Shown one piece after another: positions 26,586 through 36,382 of a DNA stretch of 64,000 nucleotides. The translations under genes were made by a program, and so were the position numbers. The stretch comes from Salinispora vitiensis (lineage in GTDB: Bacteria > Actinomycetota > Actinomycetes > Mycobacteriales > Micromonosporaceae): assembly GCF_000378825.1 (NCBI RefSeq), contig NZ_KB900388.1:45577-109576 (forward strand), given 5' to 3'. The notes under the pieces are model-generated. The model did not search any database. It had not been told where the DNA came from and saw only the letters and a list, made by a program, of their open reading frames with translations. How positions within the stretch are numbered: position 1 is the first letter of the stretch; each line of letters opens with the position of its first letter.

Positions 26586-27683
26586 ATGAGCACCGAGACC
26601 ACGGGCGCCGCCGCCCGAGACGAGGGGCCGCGCCCCGGTGATCCGGCCGATTCCCCCTTCGTTCGTGCGTGCCGGCGCGAGCCCGGCCCGCACACTCCGG
26701 TCTGGTTCATGCGGCAGGCGGGCCGCTCCCTGCCGGAGTACCGGAAGATCCGGGCGAACGTGGCGATGTTGGAGTCCTGTCGCCGGCCAGAACTGATTAC
26801 CGAGATCACTCTCCAGCCGGTGCGCCGGCACGGGGTTGACGCGGCGATCCTCTTCAGTGACATCGTGGTGCCGGTCGCCGCCGCCGGGGTGGCGTTGGAC
26901 ATCGTCCCGGGCACCGGCCCGGTGGTGACCGATCCCGTCACCGCTGCTGCGGATGTGGAGCGGATCCGGCCGATCACCCGCGACGATGTTCAGTATGTGG
27001 ACGAAGCGGTCCGGATGCTGGTTAGTGAGCTGGGTGCGACCCCGCTGATCGGCTTCGCCGGCGCCCCGTTCACCCTCGCCAGCTACCTCGTCGAGGGGGG
27101 CCCGTCGCGTAACCACACGAAGACCAAGGCCCTGATGTACGGCGACCCGGACCTGTGGCATGCCCTGGCCGGCCGGCTCGCCGAGGTGGCGCTGGCGTTC
27201 CTGAAGGTGCAGATTGACGCCGGCGTCTCCGCCGTGCAGCTCTTCGACTCCTGGGCCGGCGCCCTCTCCGAGGCCGACTACCGCCAGTACGTGCTGCCGC
27301 ACTCCCAGACGGTCCTCGCCGGCCTCGCCGACGCGGGCGTTCCCCGGATCCACTTCGGGGTGGGCACCGGCGAGCTACTAACCGCGATGGGCGAGGCCGG
27401 CGCGGACGTGGTCGGCGTGGACTGGCGTACGCCGCTGGATGTCGCCACCCGTCGGGTCGGCCCGCAGCGGGCGGTGCAGGGAAACCTGGATCCGTGCCTG
27501 CTGTTCGCCCCGTGGCCGGTGCTTGAGGCCGAGGTCCGGCGGGTGCTGGCGCAGGGGCGTGCCGCCCCCGGACACATCTTCAACCTCGGCCACGGGGTGC
27601 TACCGGAGACCGACCCCGACGTCCTGACCCGGCTGGTGGCCCTGGTCCACGAGTTGACCGCTCGGGAAAGCGGAAGGAGCTGA
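26586..27683 (+). CDS. hemE: Uroporphyrinogen decarboxylase
   Basis: A 365-residue HemE, which removes four carboxyl groups from uroporphyrinogen III to give coproporphyrinogen III. The N-terminal signature [19 protein letters not shown] is intact. [16 protein letters not shown] contains the catalytic-site Asp, and [17 protein letters not shown] is also present. [16 protein letters not shown] near the end is diagnostic. The ATG at 26586 is preferred; an in-frame GTG at 26568 would add six residues. It is the first gene of a hemE-hemY-hemQ operon, five bases before the next gene. Confidence 0.97.
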   Translation: MSTETTGAAARDEGPRPGDPADSPFVRACRREPGPHTPVWFMRQAGRSLPEYRKIRANVAMLESCRRPELITEITLQPVRRHGVDAAILFSDIVVPVAAAGVALDIVPGTGPVVTDPVTAAADVERIRPITRDDVQYVDEAVRMLVSELGATPLIGFAGAPFTLASYLVEGGPSRNHTKTKALMYGDPDLWHALAGRLAEVALAFLKVQIDAGVSAVQLFDSWAGALSEADYRQYVLPHSQTVLAGLADAGVPRIHFGVGTGELLTAMGEAGADVVGVDWRTPLDVATRRVGPQRAVQGNLDPCLLFAPWPVLEAEVRRVLAQGRAAPGHIFNLGHGVLPETDPDVLTRLVALVHELTARESGRS

Positions 27684-27688
27684 GTGGC

Positions 27689-29098
27689 ATGGCGACACCA
27701 TGGCGGATCGCGGTGGTCGGCGGTGGCATCGCCGGCCTCGCCGCCGCCGTCCAGCTGAGGGACCACGCTCCCGCCGACACCGAGGTGACGGTCTACGAGC
27801 GCAGCGACTCCCTCGGTGGCAAGCTGCGCACCGGCGAACTGGCCGGCGCTCCGGTGGAGTTCGGCGCGGAAGCGTTCCTGATGCGCGACGGCACCGGCGG
27901 GGAATCGGCGGCGGTGACCCTGATCCGCCGGGTGGGGTTGGCCGACGACATCGTGCACCCCACCGTCGGGCAGGCGGCGCTCCTAGTCGACGGTGAGCTG
28001 CATCCGTTGCCCCGAGGCACGCTGATCGGCGTACCCGGTGATCTCGCGGCGGTGGCGGCGGTGGCCCACCCGACCGCGGAGGCCGATGTGGACACCGGTC
28101 GGCCGTTACTTCCCCCCGACGCGGACGTCACGGTGGGCGAGTTGGTTCGGGCCCGACTGGGTGGCGAGGTCGTCGACCGGTTGGTGGAGCCGATGCTCGG
28201 CGGCGTCTACGCCGGCCGCGCCAACGACCTCTCCCTGGCCGCCACGATGCCCGCGCTGGCCCGAACCGCCCGGATCGAACACACCCTGGTCGGCGCGGTC
28301 CGCGCGGCGCAGGCGGCGGCGCCGCGGTCACCCGGTACGCCGTTCTTCGGCACCCTGGCCGGTGGCCTCAGTACCCTGGTCGAGGCCGCCGCGTCGACCA
28401 GCGGCGCCACGATCCGGCGGAACGCGACGGTCCGGGCGCTGACCCCGGCCGGCGCCGGCTGGCACCTGACCGTCGGCCCGAACGGTGACGCGGAGCAGGT
28501 CCACGCCGACGCCGTGGTGCTGGCCGTGCCGGCCCGGCCGGCGGGGCGGCTGCTCGCCGATGTCGCCCCGGCTGCCGCCGAGAACGTCGGTGACCTCGCC
28601 TACGCCAGCATCGCCCTGGTTACCCTCGCGTTGCCGGCGACGGAGCTGCCCGGGCTCTCCGGCCTCCTGGTCCCGGCCGGCGAGGGGCTGCTGATGAAGG
28701 CGTCCACCTTCTTCACCACGAAGTGGGGGCACCTGCGCCGGCCCGACGGGTTGACCCTGGTCCGCGCCTCGATCGGCCGGTACGGGGACGAGGCGCAGCT
28801 GCAGCGCCCGGACGGGGAGCTCGTCGACACCGTGTACCGGGAACTGTCGGCGGTGCTCGGTGCCGAGCTGCCCACCCCCATCGCCACCCACGTGCAGCGC
28901 TGGGGTGGGTCGCTGCCGCAGTACGCGCCGGGCCACTTGGAGCGGGTGGCGTCGGCGCGGGCGACGCTGCGGGCACAGCGGCCAACCCTCGCGCTGGCGG
29001 GAGCCGGCTACGACGGCGTCGGGATTCCGGTCTGTATCCGTTCCGGCACGGCGGCGGCCGACGAGATCATCACTGCATTGAAGGGTTCCGGGACATGA
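27689..29098 (+). CDS. hemY: Protoporphyrinogen/coproporphyrinogen oxidase (FAD)
   Basis: A 469-residue flavoenzyme. The N-terminal dinucleotide motif is [16 protein letters not shown], followed by the substrate-oxidase segment [16 protein letters not shown]. The C-terminal [18 protein letters not shown] is the second FAD-binding segment of the PPO family. In Gram-positive bacteria and actinobacteria this enzyme usually oxidises coproporphyrinogen III, fitting the hemQ partner next to it. It overlaps hemQ by four bases (ATGA), so the two are coupled. Confidence 0.95.
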   Translation: MATPWRIAVVGGGIAGLAAAVQLRDHAPADTEVTVYERSDSLGGKLRTGELAGAPVEFGAEAFLMRDGTGGESAAVTLIRRVGLADDIVHPTVGQAALLVDGELHPLPRGTLIGVPGDLAAVAAVAHPTAEADVDTGRPLLPPDADVTVGELVRARLGGEVVDRLVEPMLGGVYAGRANDLSLAATMPALARTARIEHTLVGAVRAAQAAAPRSPGTPFFGTLAGGLSTLVEAAASTSGATIRRNATVRALTPAGAGWHLTVGPNGDAEQVHADAVVLAVPARPAGRLLADVAPAAAENVGDLAYASIALVTLALPATELPGLSGLLVPAGEGLLMKASTFFTTKWGHLRRPDGLTLVRASIGRYGDEAQLQRPDGELVDTVYRELSAVLGAELPTPIATHVQRWGGSLPQYAPGHLERVASARATLRAQRPTLALAGAGYDGVGIPVCIRSGTAAADEIITALKGSGT

Positions 29099-29796
29099 CC
29101 GAGCAGACCAACGCGGCCCGGCTGAACGAGCTGAACGCGACGATCCGATACACCATGTGGTCGGTGTATCGGGCGAACCACGCCCTGCCGTCACTACGCG
29201 AGAACGTCACCGCGGAGGCGACCGCCTTCTTCGACGAACTGGCCGGCGAGGACGTGACCATCCGGGGCACGTACGACGTGGCCGGGCTGCGCGCCGACGC
29301 CGATCTGATGATCTGGTGGCACTCCTCGTCGAGTGACGCGCTCCAGGACGCGTACCTGCGGTTCCGGCGTACCACGCTGGGGCGTTCGCTGACCCCGGTC
29401 TGGTCCCAGCTCGGGCTACACCGGCCGGCGGAGTTCAACAAGAGCCACATCCCGGCGTTCCTCGCTGGTGAGCAGGCCCGGGACTATCTCTGCGTGTACC
29501 CCTTCGTCCGCTCGTACGAGTGGTATCTGCTGCCGGACGCGGAGCGGCGGGAGCTGCTGGCCGAGCACGGCGGGATGGCCCGCGGCTACCCCGACGTGCG
29601 GGCCAACACGGTCTCCTCGTTCGCCCTCGGCGACTACGAGTGGTTGCTCGCCTTCGAAGCCGACGAGCTGCACCGCATCGTTGACCTGATGCGGGACCTG
29701 CGGGCCTCCCGCGCCCGCCGGCACGTCCGGGAGGAGATCCCGTTCTACACCGGCCGGCGCCGCACGATCGCCGACATCATCGCCAGCCTGCCCTGA
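29095..29796 (+). CDS. hemQ: Coproheme decarboxylase HemQ (chlorite dismutase-like)
   Basis: A 233-residue member of the chlorite-dismutase fold that converts coproheme to heme b using hydrogen peroxide. Typical features are [15 protein letters not shown] at the start, [20 protein letters not shown], the segment [20 protein letters not shown] and the heme-binding [40 protein letters not shown] follows. Its coupling to hemE and hemY shows the coproporphyrin-dependent route of heme synthesis is used. The ferrochelatase gene is not in this window. Confidence 0.96.
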   Translation: MTEQTNAARLNELNATIRYTMWSVYRANHALPSLRENVTAEATAFFDELAGEDVTIRGTYDVAGLRADADLMIWWHSSSSDALQDAYLRFRRTTLGRSLTPVWSQLGLHRPAEFNKSHIPAFLAGEQARDYLCVYPFVRSYEWYLLPDAERRELLAEHGGMARGYPDVRANTVSSFALGDYEWLLAFEADELHRIVDLMRDLRASRARRHVREEIPFYTGRRRTIADIIASLP

Positions 29797-29899
29797 CCGT
29801 GCCGCCCGCCCCACCCGGCGGTGGCCCGGCCGGCTCCGCCGCTCTGGCAGCCGAGGGGCCTCGGCTGATCGCTGGGTGTGGGTAGGGCGTTCGGGGGAG

Positions 29900-30268
29900 T
29901 CATGCCGAGGTCGGTGTGGTGAACTCCGGCTGGTCGAGCACCCGTAGCCAGGACCCGTCGGGTTGGCGGCGGACGACCTGTGCCCGAGCGCCCGCGCCGT
30001 CGCTCGGCGGCGTCGAGGTGAGGGCGAGGTCGCCGCAGACCAGCGTGGGCAGCGGCGCTTCCGGGGTGAAGTGTGGCCGGTTGGCGAGTACCTGCTCCCA
30101 CCGGGTCTGGATCGCCGCGCGCCCGACGGTCTGGTGGCCGGGTGGGTAGGCCATGACCGCGTCCGGTTCGTAGAGTGCGGCGACGCCCGCGGCGTCGCCG
30201 GCGTTGGAGCGTTCGACGAACAGCCGGGTGAGGTCCTCGGGCTGCATGGCTTTCGTCCGGTTCGACAT
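29900..30268 (-). CDS. NTF2-like/SnoaL-fold protein
   Basis: A 122-residue protein with the cone-like NTF2 fold. The N-terminal helix LTRLFVERSNAGDAAGVAAL and the following YEPDAVMAYPPGHQTVGRAA are typical of the SgcJ/EcaC or DUF4440-type members. These include steroid isomerase-like and polyketide-cyclase-like proteins; without active-site comparison the reaction is unknown. It diverges from a LysR-family gene 128 bases away and is the likely target of that regulator. Confidence 0.8.
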   Translation of the reverse strand: MSNRTKAMQPEDLTRLFVERSNAGDAAGVAALYEPDAVMAYPPGHQTVGRAAIQTRWEQVLANRPHFTPEAPLPTLVCGDLALTSTPPSDGAGARAQVVRRQPDGSWLRVLDQPEFTTPTSA

Positions 30269-30376
30269 GGGTGTTCCTCTCGATGTTTCCGGCGGAGCGA
30301 AGCGTTTCTTCCGGCGCCTGCCTCCGGAACCAAGCCTGCCCGCGGTGACATCAGAAGTCCAACAGATGATTTTTAT

Positions 30377-30393
30377 GAGAGCTAGAATCTCTC
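30377..30393. promoter_or_regulatory. Inverted repeat over the LysR-gene promoter
   Basis: GAGAG (30377-30381) and CTCTC (30389-30393) flank the sequence CTAGAAT. The box TAGAAT (30383-30388) is a good actinobacterial -10, and lies only nine bases before the ATG of the LysR gene. The transcript would therefore be leaderless or nearly so, and the repeat may be its self-regulated operator. The divergent gene lies on the other side. Confidence 0.45.
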
Positions 30394-30396
30394 GTT

Positions 30397-31281
30397 ATGG
30401 AATTGCGGCAGCTGGAATACTTCGTCGCCGTCGCCGAGGAGGCCAGCTTCACCCGGGCCGCCGAGCGGGTACGGATCAGCCAGCCCGGAGTGAGTGCCCA
30501 GATCCGCGAGCTCGAACGCGAACTCGGCGCCACCCTCATCGACCGCTCCACCCGAAGGGCGAGCCTCACCGAAGCCGGCCGGGCCGCGCTCGAACACGCC
30601 CGGGCCGCGCTCGCCTGTTCTGACGCGATGAAGCAGGCGGTCGGCGACGTGGTCGGACTCATCCGCGGTCGGCTCACCGTCGGCATGGTCATCGGGTGCA
30701 CGATCACCCCGTTCTTCGACGCCCTGGCGGCGTTTCACCACGCGCACCCCGGTGTGGAGATCACCCTGCTCGAGCACCACTCGGCCCGGCTCCTCCGGGA
30801 CGTCCAGGCCGGTGCTGTCGACCTCGCTCTCATCGGCACCGCCGATCCCGTGCCGGCCGGCTCGAACTCCCTCACGATCATCAGCGAACCACTCGTCGCC
30901 CTCGTCCCGCCCGGGCATCTCCTCGCCCGGAAAGCGGCAGTGACCGTGGCCGACCTCGCCGACCACCCACTGGTGTGCATGCCCGAGGGCACCGGCATCC
31001 GTACCGTCCTGGACCGGGCCTGCGCCCGGCACCACGTCCGGCCGACCATCAGCGTCCAGGCCAGCGCCGCGGACGCCATCGCCGACCTCGCCGCCCGTGG
31101 GCTGGGCGTGGCCGTCCTCGCCGAGTCCATGACGCGGGACCACCACGGCCGCCTGATCGCGCTGCCGATCGTCGACCTCGCCGAGCCGGCCCTGCTGGCC
31201 CTGGTCTGGGGCGGTACGAAGAGCCCAGCCCTCGATCGACTGGTCCGGCACTGCCGCGACACCTTCGCTACCGGGCCGTGA
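30397..31281 (+). CDS. LysR-family transcriptional regulator
   Basis: A 294-residue LysR regulator. The N-terminal winged helix-turn-helix reads MELRQLEYFVAVAEEASFTR then AAERVRISQPGVSAQIRELE. The effector-binding domain (about 90-290) holds LTVGMVIGCTITPFFDALAAF and VDLALIGTADP. The segment GLGVAVLAESMT and the C-terminal helices are standard. The likely target is the divergent NTF2-like gene. The ligand cannot be inferred. Confidence 0.94.
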   Translation: MELRQLEYFVAVAEEASFTRAAERVRISQPGVSAQIRELERELGATLIDRSTRRASLTEAGRAALEHARAALACSDAMKQAVGDVVGLIRGRLTVGMVIGCTITPFFDALAAFHHAHPGVEITLLEHHSARLLRDVQAGAVDLALIGTADPVPAGSNSLTIISEPLVALVPPGHLLARKAAVTVADLADHPLVCMPEGTGIRTVLDRACARHHVRPTISVQASAADAIADLAARGLGVAVLAESMTRDHHGRLIALPIVDLAEPALLALVWGGTKSPALDRLVRHCRDTFATGP

Positions 31282-31352
31282 TCCCGGGCCCCGGCCCGGT
31301 AGCGATCCGCGGTGTTCTACACCGCCCCGGTGTGCTCCTGCGCCCCGGTGTG

Positions 31353-31788
31353 CTAAGCCGCCGGTGTGTCCCGGCGCATCGGCGTGTGCAGAATGCCGTC
31401 CTCGAGGTACTCCGGCCCGGTGACCGTGAACCCGTGTCGGGTGTAGAAGTCGACCAGCTGTGACTGGGCTTCCAGGGTGCACGGGCGTTCGCCGACCTCC
31501 ACGAGGGCCGCGGTCATCAGCCGGCCCGCGTACCCCGCGCCGCGCGCCTCCTTCGCCACCACCACCCGTCCGATCTGTCGCCGCCCGCCCGGACCGGCCA
31601 GGATCCGCAGGTACGCCACCGGCGTCCCGGCTTGCTCCAGCCAGAGATGGCGGGTGCCCGGCTCCACGTCCCGGCCGTCCAGCTCCGGGTACGGGCACTC
31701 CTGCTCCACCACGAACACGTCCACGCGTAGCCGGAGCAGGTCGTGGAAGGTGCGGGCGGACAGGTCGGCGAAGGAGGCGGTCCGGAGT

Positions 31789-31805
<17 letters not shown>
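31353..31805 (-). CDS. GNAT-family acetyltransferase, ElaA-like
   Basis: A 150-residue acetyltransferase. The start LRTASFADLSARTFHDLLRL and the motif VDVFVVEQECPYPELDGRD are distinctive of the ElaA family. The acetyl-CoA-binding segment is VVVAKEARGAGYAGRLMTAA. The role of ElaA is not known. It overlaps the 3' end of the ccdA gene by 17 bases on the same strand, so it is probably expressed from the same transcript. A hexanucleotide repeat tract lies about 20 bases upstream of its start. Confidence 0.9.
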
Positions 31806-32742
<937 letters not shown>

Positions 32743-32743
32743 G

Positions 32744-33325
32744 TCAGGTCAGCTCCGCGACCCGCTCGCGTAGGTCGGCCTCGGAGAGCGAACCCTTGTG
32801 GACGACCTTGCCGGTGGAGTCCAGCAGCACGTAGTACTGCTGCGAGACCACCTCGAAGCGCTGCCACACCTCGCCCGCGTCGTCGGCCAGCTGCGGGAAG
32901 CCCTCGATGCCGGTGTCCTGAGCGAACCGGCGCATCGCGTCGTCACCGCTGCCGAGCCCGGCCACCCCGACCACGTTCACCCGGTCGGTGTTCTCCTGCT
33001 GTACGGCCGCCACTGAGCCGGCCTCACCCCGGCACGTGGGGCACCAGGCGGCCCAGAACCAGAAAACGGTGGGCTTGCCGGCGAGGCTGGCCCCCGTGAA
33101 CGTGTCGCCGTCGATGGTGCGGGCGGTGAAGTCGAGGGTCTGCGGCACCTCGGCTGTCGGCTCGCCGGTCGGGCTCGCCGCGGCGCCGGCGGGCGCACTG
33201 GCAGACGCGGTCGTCGGGGCGGGGGTGGGCTCGTCACCCGCGGCGGTGTCCTCGGAGCTCCCGCAGGCGGAGAGCGCCAGAACGATGGTCAGTGCGATCG
33301 GGATTGACCGGGTCATGGTGCGCAT
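32744..33325 (-). CDS. TlpA/ResA-like thioredoxin-fold lipoprotein
   Basis: A 193-residue exported protein. The signal peptide ends in a lipobox, VLALSACGSSED, with the lipidated Cys near residue 21. After a Thr/Ala/Pro-rich linker comes the thioredoxin fold with the redox motif FWAAWCPTCRGEAGS (Cys-Pro-Thr-Cys). An in-frame ATG nine bases downstream (MTRSIP) is the alternative start. It lies one base upstream of ccdA. The pair should reduce extracytoplasmic disulphides, for example in apocytochrome c. Confidence 0.92.
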   Translation of the reverse strand: MRTMTRSIPIALTIVLALSACGSSEDTAAGDEPTPAPTTASASAPAGAAASPTGEPTAEVPQTLDFTARTIDGDTFTGASLAGKPTVFWFWAAWCPTCRGEAGSVAAVQQENTDRVNVVGVAGLGSGDDAMRRFAQDTGIEGFPQLADDAGEVWQRFEVVSQQYYVLLDSTGKVVHKGSLSEADLRERVAELT

Positions 33326-33330
33326 GTCCG

Positions 33331-33378
33331 GATGTTAGCCCGCTGCGGCACCGAGTCTTCTTACCGCTCGCTAACATC
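33331..33378. promoter_or_regulatory. Perfect 9-base inverted repeat upstream of tlpA-like gene
   Basis: GATGTTAGC at 33331-33339 and GCTAACATC at 33370-33378 are exact inverted copies, 30 bases apart. The left arm is only six bases from the lipoprotein start codon. Placement fits an operator pair with looping, or a 5'-leader hairpin. No regulator gene is adjacent. Confidence 0.5.
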
Positions 33379-33465
33379 GGCGTCCCGAACGCCCCCACGG
33401 CTGGTTCCGCCCCGAAACCGCTACCTGGAGTGACTATCCGGCCCTGCCCTGCTGGCCCCGTCCGC

Positions 33466-33726
33466 TCAGGAGGGTCGGGCTCCGACCGAGTCGCGGACCT
33501 GGGCGCCCTCGGTTCCCTCCTTGACCCGGGCACAGTTCGCGCAGCAGAAGAAGCGGCCGGAGACCTCGACGCCGTGGCCTACGATCTTGACCTGGCATTG
33601 TTCGCAGATCGGAGCCAGCTTGTGCGCGGCGCACTCGAAGCTGTCGAAGGTGTGCACGTCACCGCTGATCGTACGAACCTCAAACGTCAACCAGTAATCG
33701 TTCTCGCAGACCTCACAGGTCGCCAT
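33466..33726 (-). CDS. Small zinc-ribbon protein, metallothionein-like
   Basis: An 86-residue protein with eight Cys and three His. Pairs are CEVCENDY (N-terminal), CAAHKLAPICEQC (middle) and CCANCARVKEG (C-terminal). The pattern VHTFDSFECAAHKLAP is seen in conserved actinobacterial small proteins annotated as prokaryotic metallothionein-like or zinc-finger proteins. It likely binds zinc; the function is unknown. The start is the ATG at 33726 after GGGGGAAT. Confidence 0.8.
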   Translation of the reverse strand: MATCEVCENDYWLTFEVRTISGDVHTFDSFECAAHKLAPICEQCQVKIVGHGVEVSGRFFCCANCARVKEGTEGAQVRDSVGARPS

Positions 33727-33875
33727 GCTATTCCCCCAAAGTACGGATTCCTGAGGTAAGCGTTAACCATCCACTCCGGGCCGGCAACCGGAATCGGTAA
33801 ACCAGGTGCGGACGGTCGGCCTTGGTGCACGCGGGCGACTGGCGGGTGTCACGCTCGTCCGGATGGTGGGGCTGT

Positions 33876-34439
33876 TCACTCCACGGCTGGGCGGGTGTCC
33901 TTGCGCCGACGGTCGCGGTACGACCTGGTCTTGTTGCGGTTGCCGCAGACACTCATTGAACACCACGTCTTCGACGCGTTCTTGGAGCGATCATGGAATA
34001 CCTCTCCGCAGGTCTCCTCATGACAGATCTTGATCCGTCGCCACGTGCCGTCCTGGTCGGCGCGGACTATTGCGCTGAGCACGTTCGCGAGCATTTCGGC
34101 CACGCCACCGTGGACGGACACGAGTTGAGCCGTATGGCCGCTAAACGAGGCGCGTAGGGGAATGCGCGCGGCAAGACTTTCCAGTTGGGCGCGGGCGCGC
34201 CTGATGCCGGTCTCGTCGCTGTCGTGGCGGGCCTGTAACTCGTTCCGCAGGGCGGTCCGGAGTTGAACCGCGAGATCAAGCTCTGCCGCGCTGGGGTCGC
34301 CGGTTGACTGCGGGAAGCCGTGGACAGTCAGCCAGTGGCCGAGGCGCGCCGGCGACCCGAGGTCATCTCGCCCGGACTCCGGGTCTACCGAGTCGCCGAA
34401 CGCTACGACGAGCTCGAGGTCGCGCGGGTACTCCACCAA
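33876..34439 (-). CDS. ABATE/CGNR zinc-finger transcription regulator
   Basis: A 187-residue protein with the ABATE ligand domain (VAFGDSVDPESGRDDLGSP, LRTALRNELQARH) followed by a C-terminal CGNR zinc finger. The finger is CHEETCGEVFHDRSKN then WCSMSVCGNRNKTRSYRDR; the second Cys pair of the finger sits in CSMSVCGNR. Members are thought to regulate stress-related genes. The start is uncertain (TTG at 34439, or GTG three bases in). It diverges from the small gene at 34540. Confidence 0.9.
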   Translation of the reverse strand: MVEYPRDLELVVAFGDSVDPESGRDDLGSPARLGHWLTVHGFPQSTGDPSAAELDLAVQLRTALRNELQARHDSDETGIRRARAQLESLAARIPLRASFSGHTAQLVSVHGGVAEMLANVLSAIVRADQDGTWRRIKICHEETCGEVFHDRSKNASKTWCSMSVCGNRNKTRSYRDRRRKDTRPAVE

Positions 34440-34464
34440 CTCTCCCCAACACCGCTGAAACGGC

Positions 34465-34493
34465 TTGACTGGTTGCGTGCATGGTACTACGGT
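34465..34493 (+). promoter_or_regulatory. Sigma-70-type promoter TTGACT-17-TACGGT
   Basis: A -35 box TTGACT (34465-34470) and -10 box TACGGT (34488-34493) with 17-base spacing. Transcription would start near 34500, 40 bases before the ATG of the small gene at 34540. The region also carries the promoter of the divergent CGNR-protein gene. Confidence 0.5.
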
Positions 34494-34498
34494 CGGTT

Positions 34499-34529
34499 CG
34501 ACACCAGCAAAACTATTTTACTAGTGTCG
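34499..34529 (+). promoter_or_regulatory. 5'-leader stem-loop next to ribosome-binding site
   Basis: CGACAC (34499-34504) and GTGTCG (34524-34529) form a 6-base stem with an AT-rich 19-base loop. It would lie at the very start of the transcript from the preceding promoter and abuts the GGAGGGG ribosome-binding site of the small gene at 34540. It may limit or stabilise expression. Confidence 0.4.
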
Positions 34530-34539
34530 GAGGGGTGGT

Positions 34540-34752
34540 ATGTATCCGTTGTTTCTCATCGCTACCGCCGAGCAGCATCACGCCGCGCTCCTAGGCAAAA
34601 CGCAGCTGCCTGCAACAGCGGCCCGCCGGCGCGCCTGGCGCCTCCGACTGGGGCGGCAGCTCGTCAAGCTTGGGGAAGCGATCTCGGCCCAGCCCGGAGG
34701 AGGAACCGTCTCCCCGCGCGGAATCGCCTGTTCCAATCGGTGCCCAGCGTGA
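34540..34752 (+). CDS. Small basic protein of unknown function
   Basis: A 70-residue protein beginning MYPLFLIATAEQHHAALLGK with a good GGAGGGG site. The layout, an N-terminal helix with AEQHHAALL and a basic middle (ARRRAWRLRLGRQLVKLG), resembles short orphan proteins common in Micromonosporaceae and related genera. It has its own promoter-like sequence and is divergent from the CGNR gene. No function is known; the C-terminus (SPRGIACSNRCPA) looks poorly conserved. Confidence 0.5.
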   Translation: MYPLFLIATAEQHHAALLGKTQLPATAARRRAWRLRLGRQLVKLGEAISAQPGGGTVSPRGIACSNRCPA

Positions 34753-34894
34753 CGTTGCGGTGGCTTGACCTGCTCGACCAGGCCAAAGCGACCTACCTCC
34801 CGGGCCAGAGCCTTGGTCGACGCTGGAGTCGATAGCCGTATCCGTTCCGGTCGCGGCCCTCTCGAACGCCGAGCAGCCGCTCCGGTTGGCGCCG

Positions 34895-35305
34895 TCAGGA
34901 GTCGTGCGGCTTCAGCCGGAGGGACACCGAGTTCACACAGTGCCGGGTGTCCCTCGGGGTGAAGCCCTCACCGGTGAAGACGTGCCCCAGGTGACTGTCA
35001 CAGCGGGCGCAGCGGATCTCCGTCCGGACCATGCCCATACTCCGGTCCTCGATCTCCCGAACCCGCCCGGGAATGGCGTCGTCGAAGCTCGGCCAGCCGC
35101 AGTGCGAGTCGAACTTCGCATCGCTGGGGAACAGGTCCAGGTCGCAGGCGCGGCAGTGGTAGACCCCCGGGGTCTTGGTGTTCACGTACTCGCCGATCCC
35201 GGGGGCCTCGGTGCCGTGCTCCCGCAGCACCCGGAACTCCTCGGGGCTCAGCCGGACCCGCCACTCGTCCTCGGTGCGGGGCAGTTCACTGTCGTCAAGA
35301 CTCAC
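34895..35305 (-). CDS. msrB: Peptide-methionine (R)-S-oxide reductase
   Basis: A 136-residue MsrB that repairs methionine-R-sulfoxide. The zinc Cys pairs are CRACDLDLF and CARCDSHLGH. The catalytic Cys lies in RHCVNSVSLRL, and WPSFDDAIPGRV is typical. The GTG at 35305 gives a family-length start, MSLDDSELPRTEDEWRVRLS. The frame is open farther upstream but the extra residues have no family support. It diverges from the LigD-type polymerase gene across 47 bases. Confidence 0.95.
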   Translation of the reverse strand: MSLDDSELPRTEDEWRVRLSPEEFRVLREHGTEAPGIGEYVNTKTPGVYHCRACDLDLFPSDAKFDSHCGWPSFDDAIPGRVREIEDRSMGMVRTEIRCARCDSHLGHVFTGEGFTPRDTRHCVNSVSLRLKPHDS

Positions 35306-35352
35306 CCGCCAACGGTACGTCGAAGGTCGTAGCCATCGCATATGGTCGCGCC

Positions 35353-36378
35353 ATGGGTGGCACGAGGGCCGCAGCCGAAGAGATCGAGGTCGCCGGGCAT
35401 CACGTCCGGTTGAGCAGCCCCGAGCGGGTGGTCTTTCCACAACGGGGCTTCACCAAGGCCGACGTCTTCCACTACTACCTCGCCGTCGGCCCGGGCATCA
35501 TGCGAGCGCTCGGCGAGCGCCCGACCACCCTGCAACGCTTCCCGGAGGGGGTCGAGGGGGAGACCTTCTTCCAGAAGCGGGTGCCGGCCCGCGGCGTGCC
35601 CCCCTGGCTGCGCACCGCGCAGATCAGCTTCCCCAGCGGCCGGAAGGCGGCCGAGCTCTGCCCGGCTGATCTGGCTCACGTGGCGTGGGCAGCCCAGATG
35701 GGCACCGTGGTCTTTCACCCGTGGCCGGTGCGCGCCCGCAACCCGGACCACCCCGACGAGCTGCGGATCGACCTCGACCCGCAGCCCGGCACCGACTTCG
35801 CCGACGCGGCGGAAGCGGCGGTCGAGCTCCGCGGGATCCTGGCCGAGCTGGGTGTCCCGGGTTGGCCGAAGACCTCCGGCGGCCGGGGGGTGCACGTCTA
35901 TCTGCGGATCCAGCCGCGCTGGACCTTCGTCGAGGTCCGTCGGGCGACCATCGCCCTAGCCCGGGAGTTGGAGCGGCGCCGCTCCGACCTGGTCACCACC
36001 GCGTGGTGGAAGGAGGAGCGCGGCACCCGGGTCTTCGTCGACTACAACCAGATGGCCCGGGACCGGACGATCGCGTGCGCCTACTCGCTGCGGGCCAACG
36101 CCCGCGCCACCGCCTCCGCTCCGCTGGCCTGGGACGAGCTGGCCGACGCCGAACCGGACGACTTCGACCTGCGCAGCGTGCCGGCCCGGCTGGCCGAGCG
36201 CGGGGACCCGCACGCCGGCATCGACGACAACCCGTGGGATCTCACGCCCCTGCTGGAGTGGGTCGAGCGGGATGCCGCCAACGGTCAGGGCGACCTGCCC
36301 TACCCGCCGGAACACCCCAAGATGCCCGGCGAGCCGAAGCGGGTGCAGCCGTCCAAGGACCGCGACCGCCCCCGCTGA
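35353..36378 (+). CDS. LigD-type primase-polymerase (AEP family)
   Basis: A 341-residue stand-alone LigD polymerase domain. Motif I is ELRIDLDPQPGTDFADA (metal-binding Asp pair), motif II SGGRGVHVYLRIQPRW and motif III GTRVFVDYNQMARDRTIACA. These fill and extend broken ends with ribonucleotides or deoxynucleotides during non-homologous end joining. It lacks the ligase and phosphoesterase domains of full LigD; a LigD-type ligase is encoded 2.1 kb downstream on the opposite strand. A Ku gene is not in this window. Confidence 0.94.
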   Translation: MGGTRAAAEEIEVAGHHVRLSSPERVVFPQRGFTKADVFHYYLAVGPGIMRALGERPTTLQRFPEGVEGETFFQKRVPARGVPPWLRTAQISFPSGRKAAELCPADLAHVAWAAQMGTVVFHPWPVRARNPDHPDELRIDLDPQPGTDFADAAEAAVELRGILAELGVPGWPKTSGGRGVHVYLRIQPRWTFVEVRRATIALARELERRRSDLVTTAWWKEERGTRVFVDYNQMARDRTIACAYSLRANARATASAPLAWDELADAEPDDFDLRSVPARLAERGDPHAGIDDNPWDLTPLLEWVERDAANGQGDLPYPPEHPKMPGEPKRVQPSKDRDRPR

Positions 36379-36382
36379 GCCG

